64,000 nt of DNA. Origin: Neoarius graeffei (taxonomy: Eukaryota; Chordata; Actinopteri; Siluriformes; Ariidae). The notes below the pieces were generated by a model, which was not told the DNA's origin, did not search any database, and saw nothing but the letters and a program-made list of their open reading frames with translations. The translations under genes and the position numbers were made by a program. This document shows positions 22,841-33,704 of this stretch, one piece after another (position 1 is the first letter of the stretch; each line of letters opens with the position of its first letter). Location: NCBI RefSeq assembly GCF_027579695.1, contig NC_083571.1, positions 90,983,388-91,047,387 of the forward strand, in the 5' to 3' direction.

Positions 22841-23893
22841 GCACAGATGTCCTGACATTTTCCTTTAGAAATTGCTGGTATAATTCAGAATTCATTGTTC
22901 CATCAATGATGGCAAGCCATCCTGGCCTAGATGCAGCAAAACAGGCCCAAACCATGATATTACCACCACCATGTTTCACAGATGGGATAAGGTTCTTTTG
23001 CTGGAATGCAGTGTTTTCCTTTCTCCAAACATAATGCTTCTCATTTAAACCAAAAATTCTATTTTGGTCTCATCCATCCACAAAACATTTTTCCAATAGC
23101 CTTCTGGCTTGTCCATGTGATCTTTAGCAAACTGCAGACGAGCAGCAATGTTCTTTTTGGAGAGCAGCGGCTTTCTCCTTGCAACCCTGCCATGCACACC
23201 ACTGTTGTTCAATGTTCTCCTGATGGTGGACTCATTAACATTAGCCAATGGGAGAGAGGCCTTCAGTTGCTTAGAATTTTCCCAGGGGTCCTTTGTGACC
23301 TCGCTGACTATGACATGCCTTGCTCTTGGAGTGATCTTTGCTGGACAACCACTCCTGGGAAGGGTAACAATGGTCTTGAATTTCCTCCATTTGTACACAA
23401 TCTGTCTGACTGTGGATTGGTGGAGTCCAAACTCTTTAGAGATGGTTTTGTAACCTTTTCCAGCCTGATGAGCATCAACAATGCTTTTCCTGAGGTCCTC
23501 AGAAATCTCCTTTGTTCATGCCATGATACACTTCCACAAACATGTGTTGTGAAGATCAGACTTTGATAGATCCCTGTTCTTTAAATAAAACAGGATGCCC
23601 ACTCACACCTGATTGTCATCCCATTGATCGAAAACACCTGCCTCTAATTTCACCTCCAAATTAACTGCAAATCTTAGAGGTTCACATACTTTTGCCACTC
23701 ACAGATATGTAATATTGGATCAATTTCCTCAATAAATAAATGATCAAGTATAATATTTTCATCTCATTTGTCTAACTGGGTTTTCTTTATCTACTTTTAG
23801 GACTTGTGTGAAAATCTGATGATGTTTTAGGTCATATTTATACAGAAATACAGAAAATTCTAAAGGGTTCACAAACTTTCAAGCACCACTATA
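22841..23893 (-). pseudogene. Tc1-like transposase fragment (CAGTGGTGCTTGAAAG family), minus strand
   Basis: The minus strand reads from a start at 23524, but codon 3 is TGA (the homologous copy at 55245 has CGA). The helix-turn-helix region then reads KWRKFKTIVTLPRSGCPAKI, followed by STIRRTLNNSG. The first catalytic block is VLWMDETK (23060-23080), and HGGGNIMVWACF lies near 22950. The second and third catalytic blocks are missing, because the element is cut at 22841 by the neighbouring Tc1 fragment. The outer terminus at 23870-23893 reads CACAAACTTTCAAGCACCAC. Confidence 0.85.
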
Positions 23894-23905
23894 TATATTA
23901 TATGT

Positions 23906-25500
23906 AACCCCGATTCCAAAAAAGTTGGGACAAAGTACAAATTGCAAATAAAAACGGAATGCAATGATGTGGAAGTTTCAAAATTCCATATTTTATTCAG
24001 AAAAGAACATAGATGACATATCAAATGTTTAAACTGAGAAAATGTATCATTTAAAGAGAAAAATTAGGTGATTTTAAATTTCATGACAACAACACATCTC
24101 AAAAAAGTTGGGACAAGGCCATGTTTACCACTGTGAGACATCCCCTTTTCTCTTTACAACAGTCTGTAAATGTCTGCAGACTGAGGAGACAAGTTGCTCA
24201 AGTTTAGGGATAGGAATGTTAACCCATTCTTGTCTAATGTAGGATTCTAGTTGCTCAACTGTCTTAGGTCTTTTTTGTCATATCTTCCGTTTTATGATGT
24301 GCCAAATGTTTTCTATGGGTGAAAGATCTAGACTGCAGGCTGGCCAGTTCAGTACCTGGACCCTTCTTCTACGCAGCCATGATGCTGTAATTGATGCAGT
24401 ATGTGGTTAGGCATTGTCATGTTGGAAAATGCAAGGTCTTCCCTGAAAGAGATGTCATCTGGATGGGAGCATGTGTTGCTCTAGAACCTGGATATACCTT
24501 TCAGCATTGATGGTGTCTTTCCAGATGTGTAAGCTGCCCATGCCACACGCACTAATGCAACCCCATACCATCAGAGATGCAGGCTTCTGAACTGAGCGCT
24601 GATAACAACTTGAGTCGTCCTTCTCCTCTTTAGTCCGAATGACACGGTGTCCCTGATTTCCATAAAGAACTTCAAATTTTGATTCGTCTGACCACACAAC
24701 AGTTTTCCACTTTGCCACAGTCCATTTTAACTGAGCCTTGGCCCAGAGAAGACATCTGCATTTCTGGATCATGTTTAGATACGGCTTCTTCTTTGAACTA
24801 AAGAGTTTTAGCTGGCAACAGCGGATGGCACGGTGAATTGTGTTCACAGATAATGTTCTCTGGACATATTCCTGAGCCCATTTTGTGATTTCCAATACAG
24901 AAGCATGCCTGTATGTGATGCAGTGCCGTCTAAGGGCCCGAAGATCACGGGCACCCAGTATGGTTTTCCGACCTTGACCCTTACGCACAGAGATTCTTCC
25001 AGATTCTCTGAATCTTTTGATGATATTATGCACTGTAGATTATGATATGTTCAAACTCTTTGCAATTTTACACTGTCGGACTCCTTTCTGATATTGCTCC
25101 ACTATTTGTCGGCGCAGAATTAGGGGGATTGGTGATCCTCTTCCCAGCTTTACTTCTGAGAGCCGCTGCAGATGCTCTTTTTATACCCAGTCATGTTAAT
25201 GACCTATTGCCAATTGACCTAATGAGTTGAAATTTGGTCCTCCAGCTGTTCCTTTTTTGTACCTTTAACTTTTCCAGCCTCTTATTGCCCCTGTCCCAAC
25301 TTTTTTGAGATGTGTTGCTGTCATGAAATTTCAAATGAGCCAATATTTGGCATGAAATTTCAAAATGTCTCACTTTCGACATTTGATATGTTGTCTATGT
25401 TCTATTGTGAATACAGTATCAGTTTTTGAGATTTGTAAATTATTGCATTCCGTTTTTATTTACAATTTGTACTTTGTCCCAACTTTTTTGGAATCAGGGT

Positions 25501-25502
<2 letters not shown>
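23906..25502 (-). mobile_element. Tc1-like transposon, near full length, degenerate
   Basis: TIRs of about 28 bp (ACCCCGATTCCAAAAAAGTT at the left, inverse at the right). The minus-strand transposase has HNIIKRFRESGRISVRKGQG, the first catalytic block VVWSDESKFEV, a FQHDN block near 24435 and SLDLSPIENIW near 24345. The N-terminus (25090-25200) and the C-terminus are out of frame with the 24455-25033 core. All three catalytic acidic positions seem present, but frameshifts and a stop at the end of the core frame inactivate it. Confidence 0.88.

Positions 25503-25552
<50 letters not shown>
25503..25552. repeat. (AT)n microsatellite
   Basis: About 25 AT units between the Tc1 element and the hAT, which probably inserted into it. 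Confidence 0.95.
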
Positions 25553-25558
<6 letters not shown>

Positions 25559-25898
25559 GTGGGGACTTGGGGACTTGGACTCGAGTTGACTCGAGTCACT
25601 GTTTTCATGACTTGTGACTTGACTTGACAAAACATGAAAATACTTGAGACTTGACTCGGACTTGGAAGTTTAAGACTCGGGACTTGACTTGACTTGACAC
25701 ACGATGACTTGAGTGACTTGAGTGTTATTTCCATCGTGTTTTTATTGTGAAAATAAAATGTAATATGCACATACTTCAATAATTTCGATTGCACTGCCGT
25801 TGCGTTGTCACCGCCCTGTCCATCAGGCACGCTCTCTGCGTGGGCTATATACCACGCCCCATGCCACGATGTGTTCACAGATTTCACATCATATCATC

Positions 25899-26056
25899 AT
25901 GTCAGCCATCCCAAGAGTAATCACTTTCGGCTTCAAGGGCTACTGCCTAGAAGGTAAACGACGAACGGCGCAGTGCAAGATTTGCAACGTGACGATTTCT
26001 GACAGCCAGACCACGACCTCCAATTTCATCCAGCATTTGAAGATCCATTCTGCCCA
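25899..26056 (+). pseudogene. BED-like zinc-finger first exon of a hAT transposase
   Basis: The frame starts at an ATG at 25899 and reads FGFKGYCLEGKRRTAQC, then CKIC, then TTTSNFIQHLKIH. That is the C2-H2 spacing of a BED-like finger. It runs into a GTAAGT donor at 26057. Later exons are not recognisable. Confidence 0.75.
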
Positions 26057-27234
26057 GTAAGTTTATTAATGTGTTGTTATTTGGTGATAGCAGCTAAACT
26101 CCTCGTTAGCCAATGTTAGCCACGAGAGTGAGCGGTAGGAGGATTTTAGCTGTTGCAGATGTAGCTAGGGATTCAGTTTATTATTGTGAAATTCTTATGT
26201 GAATGCTGGTAAGCAATGTAGTTACGTCAAGTTTAATGATATTGTATATCAGTAGTAGTAAGTTGATTGTGCACTTTGCAGTCGTGATGCTGAATAACAT
26301 AAGCAGCTTCCTACCCTGTTGTTCTGTTTCAGGGTTAAGCTAATGGTCAGCTTGTGAACACGTACACGTTCATGAGCAGTACAAATTCATGTAAGTGTGT
26401 TCATGTACATTAGCCAGACTGTCCATAGGGCATAGAGGCAGGGGAGTTTATCATAGCCATTTGAAATAGCAGTGCAGCAACCTGCACATTTTTTTCGTCA
26501 CACTACCTGATCAAAAAAGAAAAGAAAACTCCGTCCCACTGCCTATCATGCACTATTGAAAAAAGCGCCACGATTTGGATTCACCGGCATGCCACTCGCT
26601 GTTTGAATACAGGCTAGCAGCAATACTAAACTCTGCAAAATAGGCTGACTGTGCACGGGAGTCTTGGTTCCCGCTGTAACACAGTGTTACGAAAATAAAT
26701 TGTGCAGTCATCCAAACCATGAATTTACATTTAGTATATCAGGCTACCAGGCTGCCAAAACAATGGTTTGAATGACTACAATTTAGAGAGCACAACTCTG
26801 TAACTGAACAGGTGCATTGGATATTTCCCAGTGAGGTAATTTAAAAAGTCTCTGGGTAATTGTTCAAGGAAAGATGAATCCCGCGCACTGTCCTTTCCGT
26901 ATTGTTCCCGAAACGTTGCACTTGTGGTAAGGAGGACAGTGCGTTAGCCACGACCGAAACGTTGTGAGCAAAGTTCCTGTGAAAAGGAATGCGCGGGATG
27001 CATATTTCATTTAACATTTATTTTCGTAACAATCTCAGGCCCGTAGCCAGCATTGTGGAGGGGGGGGGGATCTTTTTTCCCCAAAAGTGGACTTCATCTG
27101 GCCCCCTACTCCCGTACCCCCCAAATACACGAGCACACTTCAAATCTTCTAATTTAGACATTTTTTTATTCGTTATAAGTTCTCTGTTGTCTAACTTATT
27201 ATTGTTATCTTCCTACAACTGTGCTGTGACTTCA

Positions 27235-28230
27235 TTGTCTGTCTCTGTTGCTCACCTCAGTTGTCTGTTGTTTCTCTTTTCCATTGCCTGTCTCTGTTGC
27301 TCTCCTTTATTGTCTGTCTGTTTTTGCTCTCCTTCATTGTCTGTCTCTGTTGTTGCTCTCCTTCATTGTCTGTCTCTGTTGTTGCTCTCCCCTCCTCTGT
27401 CTGTCTGTTGTTGCTCTCCTTTATTGTCTGTCTGTTGTTGCTCTCCTTCATTGTCTGTCTGTTGTTGCTCTCCTTCATTGTCTGTCTCTGTTGTTGCTCT
27501 CCCCTCCTCTGTCTGTCTGTTGTTGCTCTCCTTTATTGTCTGTCTGTTGTTGCTCTCCTTTATTGTCTGTCTGTTGTTGCTCTCCTTCATTGTCTGTCTG
27601 TTGTTGCTCTCCTTCATTGTCTGTCTCTGTTGTTGCTCTCCTTCATTGTCTGTCTCTGTTGCTCTCCTTTATTGTCTGTCTGTTTTTGCTCTCCTTCGTC
27701 TGTCTGTTGTTGCTCTCCTTCATTGTCTGTCTCTGTTGTTGCTCTCCCCTCCTCTGTCTGTCTGTTGTCGCTCTCCTTTATTGTCTGTCTGTTGTTGCTC
27801 TCCTTCATTGTCTGTCTGTTGTTGCTCTCCTTCATTGTCTGTCTGTTGTTGCTCTCCTTCATTGTCTGTCTCTGTTGTTGCTCTCCTTCATTGTCTGTCT
27901 CTGTTGCTCTCCTTCATTGTCTGTCTGTTGTTGCTCTCCCCTCCTCTGTCTGTTGTTGCTCTTCTTCATTATCTGTCTCTGTTGCTCTCCTTCATTGTCT
28001 GTCTGTTGTTGCTCTCCCCTCCTCTGTCTGTTGTTGCTCTTCTTCATTGTCTGTCTCTGTTGCTCTCCTTCATTGTCTGTCTGTTGTTGCTCTCCCCTCC
28101 TCTGTCTGTCTGTTGTTGCTCTTCTTCATTGTCTGTCTCTGTTGCTCTCCTTCACTGTCTGTTGTTGCTCTCCCCTCCTCTGTCTGTCTGTTGTTGTCTG
28201 TCTCTGTTGCTCACTTCAGTTGTTGTTTAT
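27235..28230. repeat. Minisatellite, 24-29 bp unit, about 35 copies
   Basis: Degenerate units of the type TTGTTGCTCTCC + TTCATT or CCTC + GTCTGTCTG. A higher-order pattern of longer units is also visible (CCCCTCCTC-containing units recur). All frames stay open because the repeat is pyrimidine-rich and lacks TAA/TAG/TGA, so the long leucine/serine/cysteine frames here are not genes. Confidence 0.95.
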
Positions 28231-28469
28231 GGCATCAGAACACTCCTGATCTGCCCATGCTTTAGCATAAAAAACAACAATAATTCCTAATTGAGCTAAA
28301 TGTTTCAAGTAATCCTGAGCTTGAAATAATATCGCACAGCCCTATAAGGACAATTAATTTAAAATTGCCCAAATGCAGCAACAGTGGGTGTTTTCACACA
28401 CACTGGTCTGAACATTTTCATTTTTCAGCTAGTGCACACGTTTCTTTTCACTCTGATCCAAATGCCAAA

Positions 28470-28545
28470 CCACTGACAGGGAGTCATGTTACCATGACAG
28501 GGCGTCATGTTACCATGATGCCATGTTACCATGACGACTGAAAAA
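28470..28545. repeat. Short tandem repeat
   Basis: About four degenerate units of GTCATGTTACCATGACAGG. Confidence 0.8.
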
Positions 28546-29040
28546 CATGTGCTCTTAAAGTCTCGCATTTTACTGTCTTCACACCACACCACAGCTCCGA
28601 TTTCCCAAGCTGAAAAAAAATAAAAGCAGCACCCAGGTCCGACGCTACTAGTACCTAGCCATCGAGCCACCTAACTCATCTCTGTGTGTGCGTGTCACTG
28701 ACACACATAGACTGACGGACGGGCTGATGCTACCCCCACTGATCACTCTGACAGATCGATCTACCACTACTGTTGTAAACAAAAGAAAAACAAAGTCCTG
28801 CACTCAGCACCTTACCCATTTTGGCCCTTTTTTGGAACATGGCGCCAATATTTTGAGACAAAGTAGCAGCAGATTTCTTGCGTTTTCTGTCTTTATCTTC
28901 TTTTTTCCCCATTTTCTCTTCTATCCAGGGCTACCGTGTGACGTCACCGTACCGCGAGATTTTGTTAGGCGCCATATTGGAAGACCAAGTACATGCACTC
29001 ACAATATAAAACAAAGTACAAGTGAGAGTAAAGTGATACG

Positions 29041-29160
29041 ATGGCTGATAATTCTGGTTATGTGAGTACATTACCAGTTGCAGAAAGGGCACTGTATGTG
29101 GAGAAACTGGCTGTGATTGATGGGTTTGACCCATATAATAAGACTCGGGGCAAGGGAGAA
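29041..29160 (+). pseudogene. N-terminal exon of a transposon protein (SWIM/YqaJ-type partner, tentative)
   Basis: The frame starts ATGGCTGATAATTC and reads SGYVSTLPVAERALYVEKLA then IDGFDPYNK. This opening resembles a family of fish transposon-borne proteins that continue into a SWIM finger and a YqaJ-like exonuclease. Beyond about 29155 the frame becomes hydrophobic, AT-rich sequence with no domain, so an exon boundary or deletion lies there. The name rests on the resemblance of some 40 residues only. Confidence 0.4.
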
Positions 29161-29404
29161 TGGATTTTTTTATTTCATAATTTATTTTTAATTTACTACT
29201 TATCTGTTTTTATTTATATGTATTTGAATTATTTGGACATGGGGAAAAACTATATTTAAAATCCAAAGAGGGATGGAGGGAGGAAAATTAAAACAAAAGA
29301 AAGAAATGAAATATAGAGTAGAGTATATTTGATAAAATTAAGGATGTTTTTATTTAGTAAACATTTAAAAAAATGTTCTACAACACTCTAGCCTAGTGAC
29401 TTAC

Positions 29405-29601
29405 CAGTAACAAAATCGACTTGAAGTATTCAGATCCGCTCTGCATAAAGCAGCTAAATCCTCTCAGTGTCTCCTGGCAGAAAGCTCCTTAGTTTGCTCC
29501 CCTTGTGTCTCAATCACAGCTGGTATTCTGTAGAAAGACTTCTTTTCACCTTTCCCATCAGCTTTGTTAGAACACCCTAACACAGCACAAAAGTTTACCA
29601 T
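29405..29601 (-). pseudogene. THAP-domain first exon
   Basis: On the minus strand an ATG at 29601 gives VNFCAVLGCSNKADGKG then KKSFYRIPAV and, after a stop/shift, DLAALCRADL. The C-x4-C start and the following basic/aromatic run are typical of a THAP zinc finger. The frame meets a consensus donor (TG/GTAAGTCAC, GT at 29403-29404). THAP domains are the DNA-binding part of several transposase groups. This remnant converges on the + strand remnant at 29041. Confidence 0.6.
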
Positions 29602-29857
29602 TGTAGGTTTTTGATGAACCAAGTGCGTCGTGGGTTCACATACCGCGCGCTGCCGTTATTTCCCCCTAATCACGAGTTTGTTGGTCTTCCAATATGGCGC
29701 AGGGTTTGTTTACTTCCGGTTTCGGGTGACATCAGTGAAAGGGGTCTAATGGGGGCATTACCGCCACCCACTGGATTGGGGTGAAAGCAGTCTGAACAAA
29801 ACGTGTAAATATAAACATAGGAGAAATGAACCCGTTTTTCTAACTCGTCCTCACTTA

Positions 29858-30550
29858 TGGCCCTTTTCCACTACCCTTTTTCAGCTCACTTCAGCTCGCT
29901 TCAGCTCACTTCAGCCCGACACGGCTCGTGTTTCGACTACCAAAAACCAGCACGACTCAGCTCGCTTCAGCCCTGCTTAGCCCCTAAAACTCGCACCGTT
30001 TTGGAGTGGGGCTGAAGCGAGCCAAACCGTGCCGAGTGAGGCTGGGGGCGTGAGCAGACGCTCCCCTGTGCACTGATTGGTGAGGAGGAGTGTCCTCACA
30101 TGCCCACACACGCCCCGCGAGCGCGCTGGGATCTGTAAACACCGCAAACCCGGAAGGAGAAGAATTACTAATTATGAGAATTTCTGAAGCCTTATGCACC
30201 TCGCCTCATCTATACGCTCTTGCCAGTATCTGTCCGCGTTGTCGGTGACAACAAGCCACAGCACCAAGACCAGCAACACTAACGACTCCATGTCCTCCAT
30301 GTTTATTGTTTACTATTCGGGTTGTGAGACTACCGCTTAAAAGCTCACTGATGTCACTGTTTGCGCTGCTTAACGACATCACCTGACGTCCACCCACTTT
30401 CGCTAACTCCACCCAATGTGTCCACCCACTTCCAGCCAGCACGGTTCAGCGCGATTGTAGTCGAAATGCAACTCCAACAGCCCCGCTCAGCTCGACTCAG
30501 CACGGCACGGCTCAGCCCGACTCAGCCGCGTTTGTAGTGGAAAAGCGGCA
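29858..30550. mobile_element. Harbinger-like MITE with TTA target duplication
   Basis: TGGCCCTTTTCCACTAC at the left pairs with the inverse of TGCCGCTTTTCCACTAC at the right. TTA lies on both sides (29855-29857, 30551-30553). CAGCTCGCTTCAGC-type subterminal repeats occur at both ends. A 3-bp TTA duplication fits PIF/Harbinger. Non-coding. Confidence 0.82.
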
Positions 30551-31056
30551 TTAGTCTACTTTTCTTTTTTGATTAGTCTGGATTTGAGATTGTAAATTTA
30601 AATGTGAATCAATGTATATTCATTGGAGATGATCAAATGAATAAATCTTGAGTAATCTTGAGGGGCGTGTGTGTCCAGGGAGGGGGCGGTCGAACAAACC
30701 CTCCGATCCCCCCTGGCTACGGGCCAGAATCTATTATAGCGGGAACCAAGGCTACGTTCACACTGCAGGCTGAAGTGACTCAAATCCGATTTTTTCGCCC
30801 ATATGTGACCTGTATCCGATCTTTTATTGACAATATGAACGACACAGATCCGATTTTTTCAAATCCGACCCAGGCCGTTTGGATATGTGGTCCTAATTCC
30901 GATTCCTATCCGCTCTTTTCATATGCGACTTCAGTCTGAACCGCCAGGTCGCATTCATCCGACTTACACGTCATCAACAAGCCACAAACGTCACTATTCT
31001 GCGCTGAAGTAGGTGGCGGGTCTCTCAAAAAAAGTTACAACAACATGGCGCATAAT

Positions 31057-31411
31057 CACGGGCGCAGATAGAGGGTGGGACGGGTGGGATTCGTCCCACC
31101 CAGATTTAAATTCACTTCGTTCAGTCCCCCCCACTTTGCATAAGGCAAACCTCACGGAAAAATCAAAAGACTAATTACCATTCGGTTTATTGAGGTGCAC
31201 AGCAGTGTATACATAGTTGCAACAACTCACATAAAACAAAACAGGTTGGTTGAGCTGCGCAGACTGCACAGGTTGCGAGCTCGAGCTTGGTTGCTACAGT
31301 AACCCACAACAAGTTTGACAGGCATATCGGGGTTGGGGTTGGTTTGCTGGCAGCTTTGTCCCCCCCAGTTTTTTGGCCCCCCCCAGTTCAAAAAACGTAT
31401 CTGCGCCCCTG
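31057..31411 (-). mobile_element. hAT MITE (GGGCGCAGATA family), copy 2
   Basis: Same element as 5539-5916 in reverse orientation. The flanking octamers CGCATAAT and CGCATGAC are a diverged duplication. The flanks are shared by copies 3 and 4, so the MITE was already inside the composite before that spread. Confidence 0.9.
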
Positions 31412-31424
31412 CGCATGACATCAA

Positions 31425-31571
31425 TGCGAGGGACGCTTCGGGCTGTGAAGGTTCTGAATCTTCTCAATGGAAGGACGCAGAGGTTAGGGAGCTGATTTCC
31501 ATTTGGGGGGATGCAGCTATTCAAGCTAGATTGGATGGGTCATACCGCAACCGGGCGGTTTTACTTCCGTA
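31425..31571 (+). pseudogene. SANT/Myb-like DNA-binding exon fragment, copy 1
   Basis: The translation shows SSQWKDAEVRELISIWGDAA then LDGSYRNR, the W-x-D-x-E-V-x-x-L-I-x-I-W-G-D pattern of trihelix/Myb-SANT-like domains. Such proteins are the second gene of Harbinger-type transposons. The fragment ends within the third helix region in a non-homologous tail and a stop. Confidence 0.6.
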
Positions 31572-31774
31572 AACACTGGCCATGCTCACTGCGTGTGACG
31601 TCGTCGTATCCTACAATGCGCATGCGGAACACTTTTAGGTCGCTTTTCGTTCATACTGAGGATCACATACAAGTCGCATATATTTGTTAATGTGAACGAC
31701 CTCACAAAAAAAATCGGATTTCACAAAAAAATCGGAATTGAGCATTAAGCCTTGCAGTGTGAACGTAGCGCAAG

Positions 31775-33062
31775 ACTCCCGCGCCAAAGTCGTATGTCCA
31801 CGCTCCGCACAGGCTGAGGCAGCCTCGGAGAGGGAGAGAGCGAGAGAGCACTTTTGCACACACCTCTGTAGCTTGTCATATGGGGTAAGATGATGTCACT
31901 TTTGCACGGGCGAACAGGTCTTCTTTTTGAGACCTAAATTATGTTTGACACATTTCTCTATCCTTTGTTTTTTTTGTTTTTTTTTTTACTGGCGCAAACC
32001 TACATCGAAGTCACTTCAGGTTTCTCCACGTGTATCTTATTAATAATAATCATCTCATCTGACGTGATTAGAGATTGGAGGAGCTCATGCCCCTGTTAAC
32101 CCAAGGTGTCGTCCTACCCTCTTTTAACTACGCACATAACAGAATGCCAATTGTCTGCATGAGTAGGCTACCATAATGGGGTGTTTTTTTCATTAATTTT
32201 TGCATTTACTATTTATATGTATTTATTTATATATTGTTTAGTTTTATTTTATTGTGAAAAATGAGACAGACAGCTCCCTGAATTTTTCATCTTCCTTTGC
32301 TGTTCTTAAACTTCAGGGTGTACAATTACATTAAACATAGTGTGTATGGCATTAGACACGGTGTTCAACTTCGGCCCCAAAATTTCATTTCGGTGCATCC
32401 CTAATAATTAATTAGATGGCCTGTTATTGGATCAAGTAAAGGTGTTAGTAGCGTCTGCTGTTATTCCCATCACTGATCAGAAATAAATAACATATAAAAA
32501 TTAATGAATGAGGCAGTAGTGTGTAGACCTGCAATTTGTGATGCAAGGCATCATGGAATCTGTTGTGCAGGCGAGAGTGAACTATGAAACATAATACTTA
32601 TAACAAGTTAAAGCAGTAAAAAAAAGAAAAAAAAGCAGGAAGGTCAATCAACTAGGCTTAAGTTGTGAATAGGAATACATGGTAGAGTGTTTACACTATG
32701 GACCTGGCATCGATACCTCTGACTTTATCATAGCAAGCCAAGAAGTTCAAAATACATTACTCCTTCAAAATGACTCCTATCGTAATATGTTTTTATAACA
32801 CTTTGTCTGTTTATTTTTCTTGTTGGCTGATGACAATGTGAGAAACTTAGTTGGCTTTCAATCTTGCAATCAGTTTTGCCATCAATAAATAAGTTTGTGA
32901 CATTATTACTGTTTTGTTTTATTCCATGATGTATTTTACAGAACATGAGTATTTAAAATGCAAGTATTTAACAGGTTGGGCACATGTGCCAGGGATGTTT
33001 ACTGACATTTACTTATGTATTGCCTTTTCAATGTATTAAATTCATATTCTGCTGCTAAAATT
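31775..33062. other. Right interior of the hAT at 25554-33263
   Basis: AT-rich; no domain recognised. A minus-strand frame at 32728-32946 has no recognisable features. Confidence 0.45.
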
Positions 33063-33262
33063 ACGCCAATACGCCTAAGGTGACTTGACTTGGACTTGAC
33101 TTGACTTATTATAGGACTTGACTTGACTTGACATAGCCTGTGACTTGACTTGACTTGACTTGACTTGCCCAAGACAAAAAAGACCTGGGACTTACTTGGG
33201 ACTTGAAGGTTAAGACTTGAGACTTACTTGAGACTTGCACATGTGTGACTTGGTCCCATCTC

Positions 33263-33263
<1 letters not shown>

Positions 33264-33312
<49 letters not shown>
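33264..33312. repeat. (AT)n microsatellite
   Basis: About 23 AT units flanking the hAT. Confidence 0.95.
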
Positions 33313-33317
<5 letters not shown>

Positions 33318-33696
33318 GTATTGCATGGCTGGAGGAATATTCTACATTTTATCACTGTAGAGTTGTTCATGATGCCATCAAGTTAGAGGTCCACTTGGTA
33401 TCAACATAAACCAGGGGGGCATTCAGCTTTCTTTTATTTATTTGCCACACAAACATTACAATATCCTGTAATGCACAAATAATTTTCTTTGGAAACTCCA
33501 GCTTTATAGGAAGCTGAGGACAGAACGCAGGATCAGGCATGATACAGCACCCCTGGAGCAGATCGGGTTGGGCCCTTAACCATTACAATCCAGACATTTA
33601 GCAGATGTGCTTATCCAGAGTGACGTATATCAAGTGCAAATGTCAGGGACAAGAAATGCTTAACTTCTAGACAAGAACTTGATTGCACTTACATTA
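33313..33696. other. Unassigned spacer
   Basis: No gene or recognised repeat. Confidence 0.4.
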
Positions 33697-33704
33697 AATG
33701 TGCT

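Larger units (their letters stand above)
28969..29700. repeat. Inverted repeat bracketing the THAP and partner remnants
   Basis: GCGCCATATTGGAAGACCAA at 28970-28989 is repeated inverted at about 29681-29700 (20 bp). It lies just outside both coding remnants and is probably part of the subterminal region of a smaller element. Confidence 0.6.
27036..30727. mobile_element. TIR element (CAGGCCCGTAGCCAG) nested in the hAT
   Basis: CAGGCCCGTAGCCAG at the left is repeated inverted at the right (CTGGCTACGGGCCAG, one mismatch). AATCT is duplicated at 27031-27035 and 30728-30732. The outer hAT sequence is continuous once it is removed, judging from the inverted paralogous segment at 26655-26720. It contains a minisatellite, two short coding remnants (29041, 29601) and a TTA-flanked MITE. 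The superfamily is not established. Confidence 0.6.
30751..31770 (+). mobile_element. Composite TIR element (GCTACGTTCACACTGC family), copy 1
   Basis: The ends are GCTACGTTCACACTGCAGGC and the inverse of CGCTACGTTCACACTGCAAG. CAAG is duplicated (30747-30750, 31771-31774). A paralogous segment at 26657-26675 (minus strand) lacks the element and has one CAAG, which supports the 4-bp duplication. Inside are a hAT MITE (31057-31411) and a SANT/Myb-like exon fragment. Copies 2 and 3 lie at 37336 and 53888. Confidence 0.82.
25554..33263 (+). mobile_element. hAT transposon (GACTTG-repeat family) with several nested elements
   Basis: The ends are CAGAGGTGGGGAC and its inverse GGTCCCATCTCTG (one mismatch). 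Dense GACTTGACTTG subterminal repeats lie at 25560-25720 and 33080-33255. AT repeats flank both sides, so the target duplication cannot be told apart. One transposase exon is visible (25899-26056). Nested inside are the elements at 27036-30727 and 30751-31770. With the inserts removed the element is about 3.0 kb, with no catalytic core found. A segment at 26655-26720 is repeated inverted across 27010-27035/30728-30750/31771-31784. Confidence 0.85.

Noticed and set aside
27235..28230. CRISPR array
   Set aside because: Units are contiguous and degenerate with no unique spacers; the genome is eukaryotic.
26989..28290. Long Leu/Ser/Cys-rich reading frames in several frames
   Set aside because: They are products of the pyrimidine-rich minisatellite lacking stop codons; no domain, and frames overlap each other.
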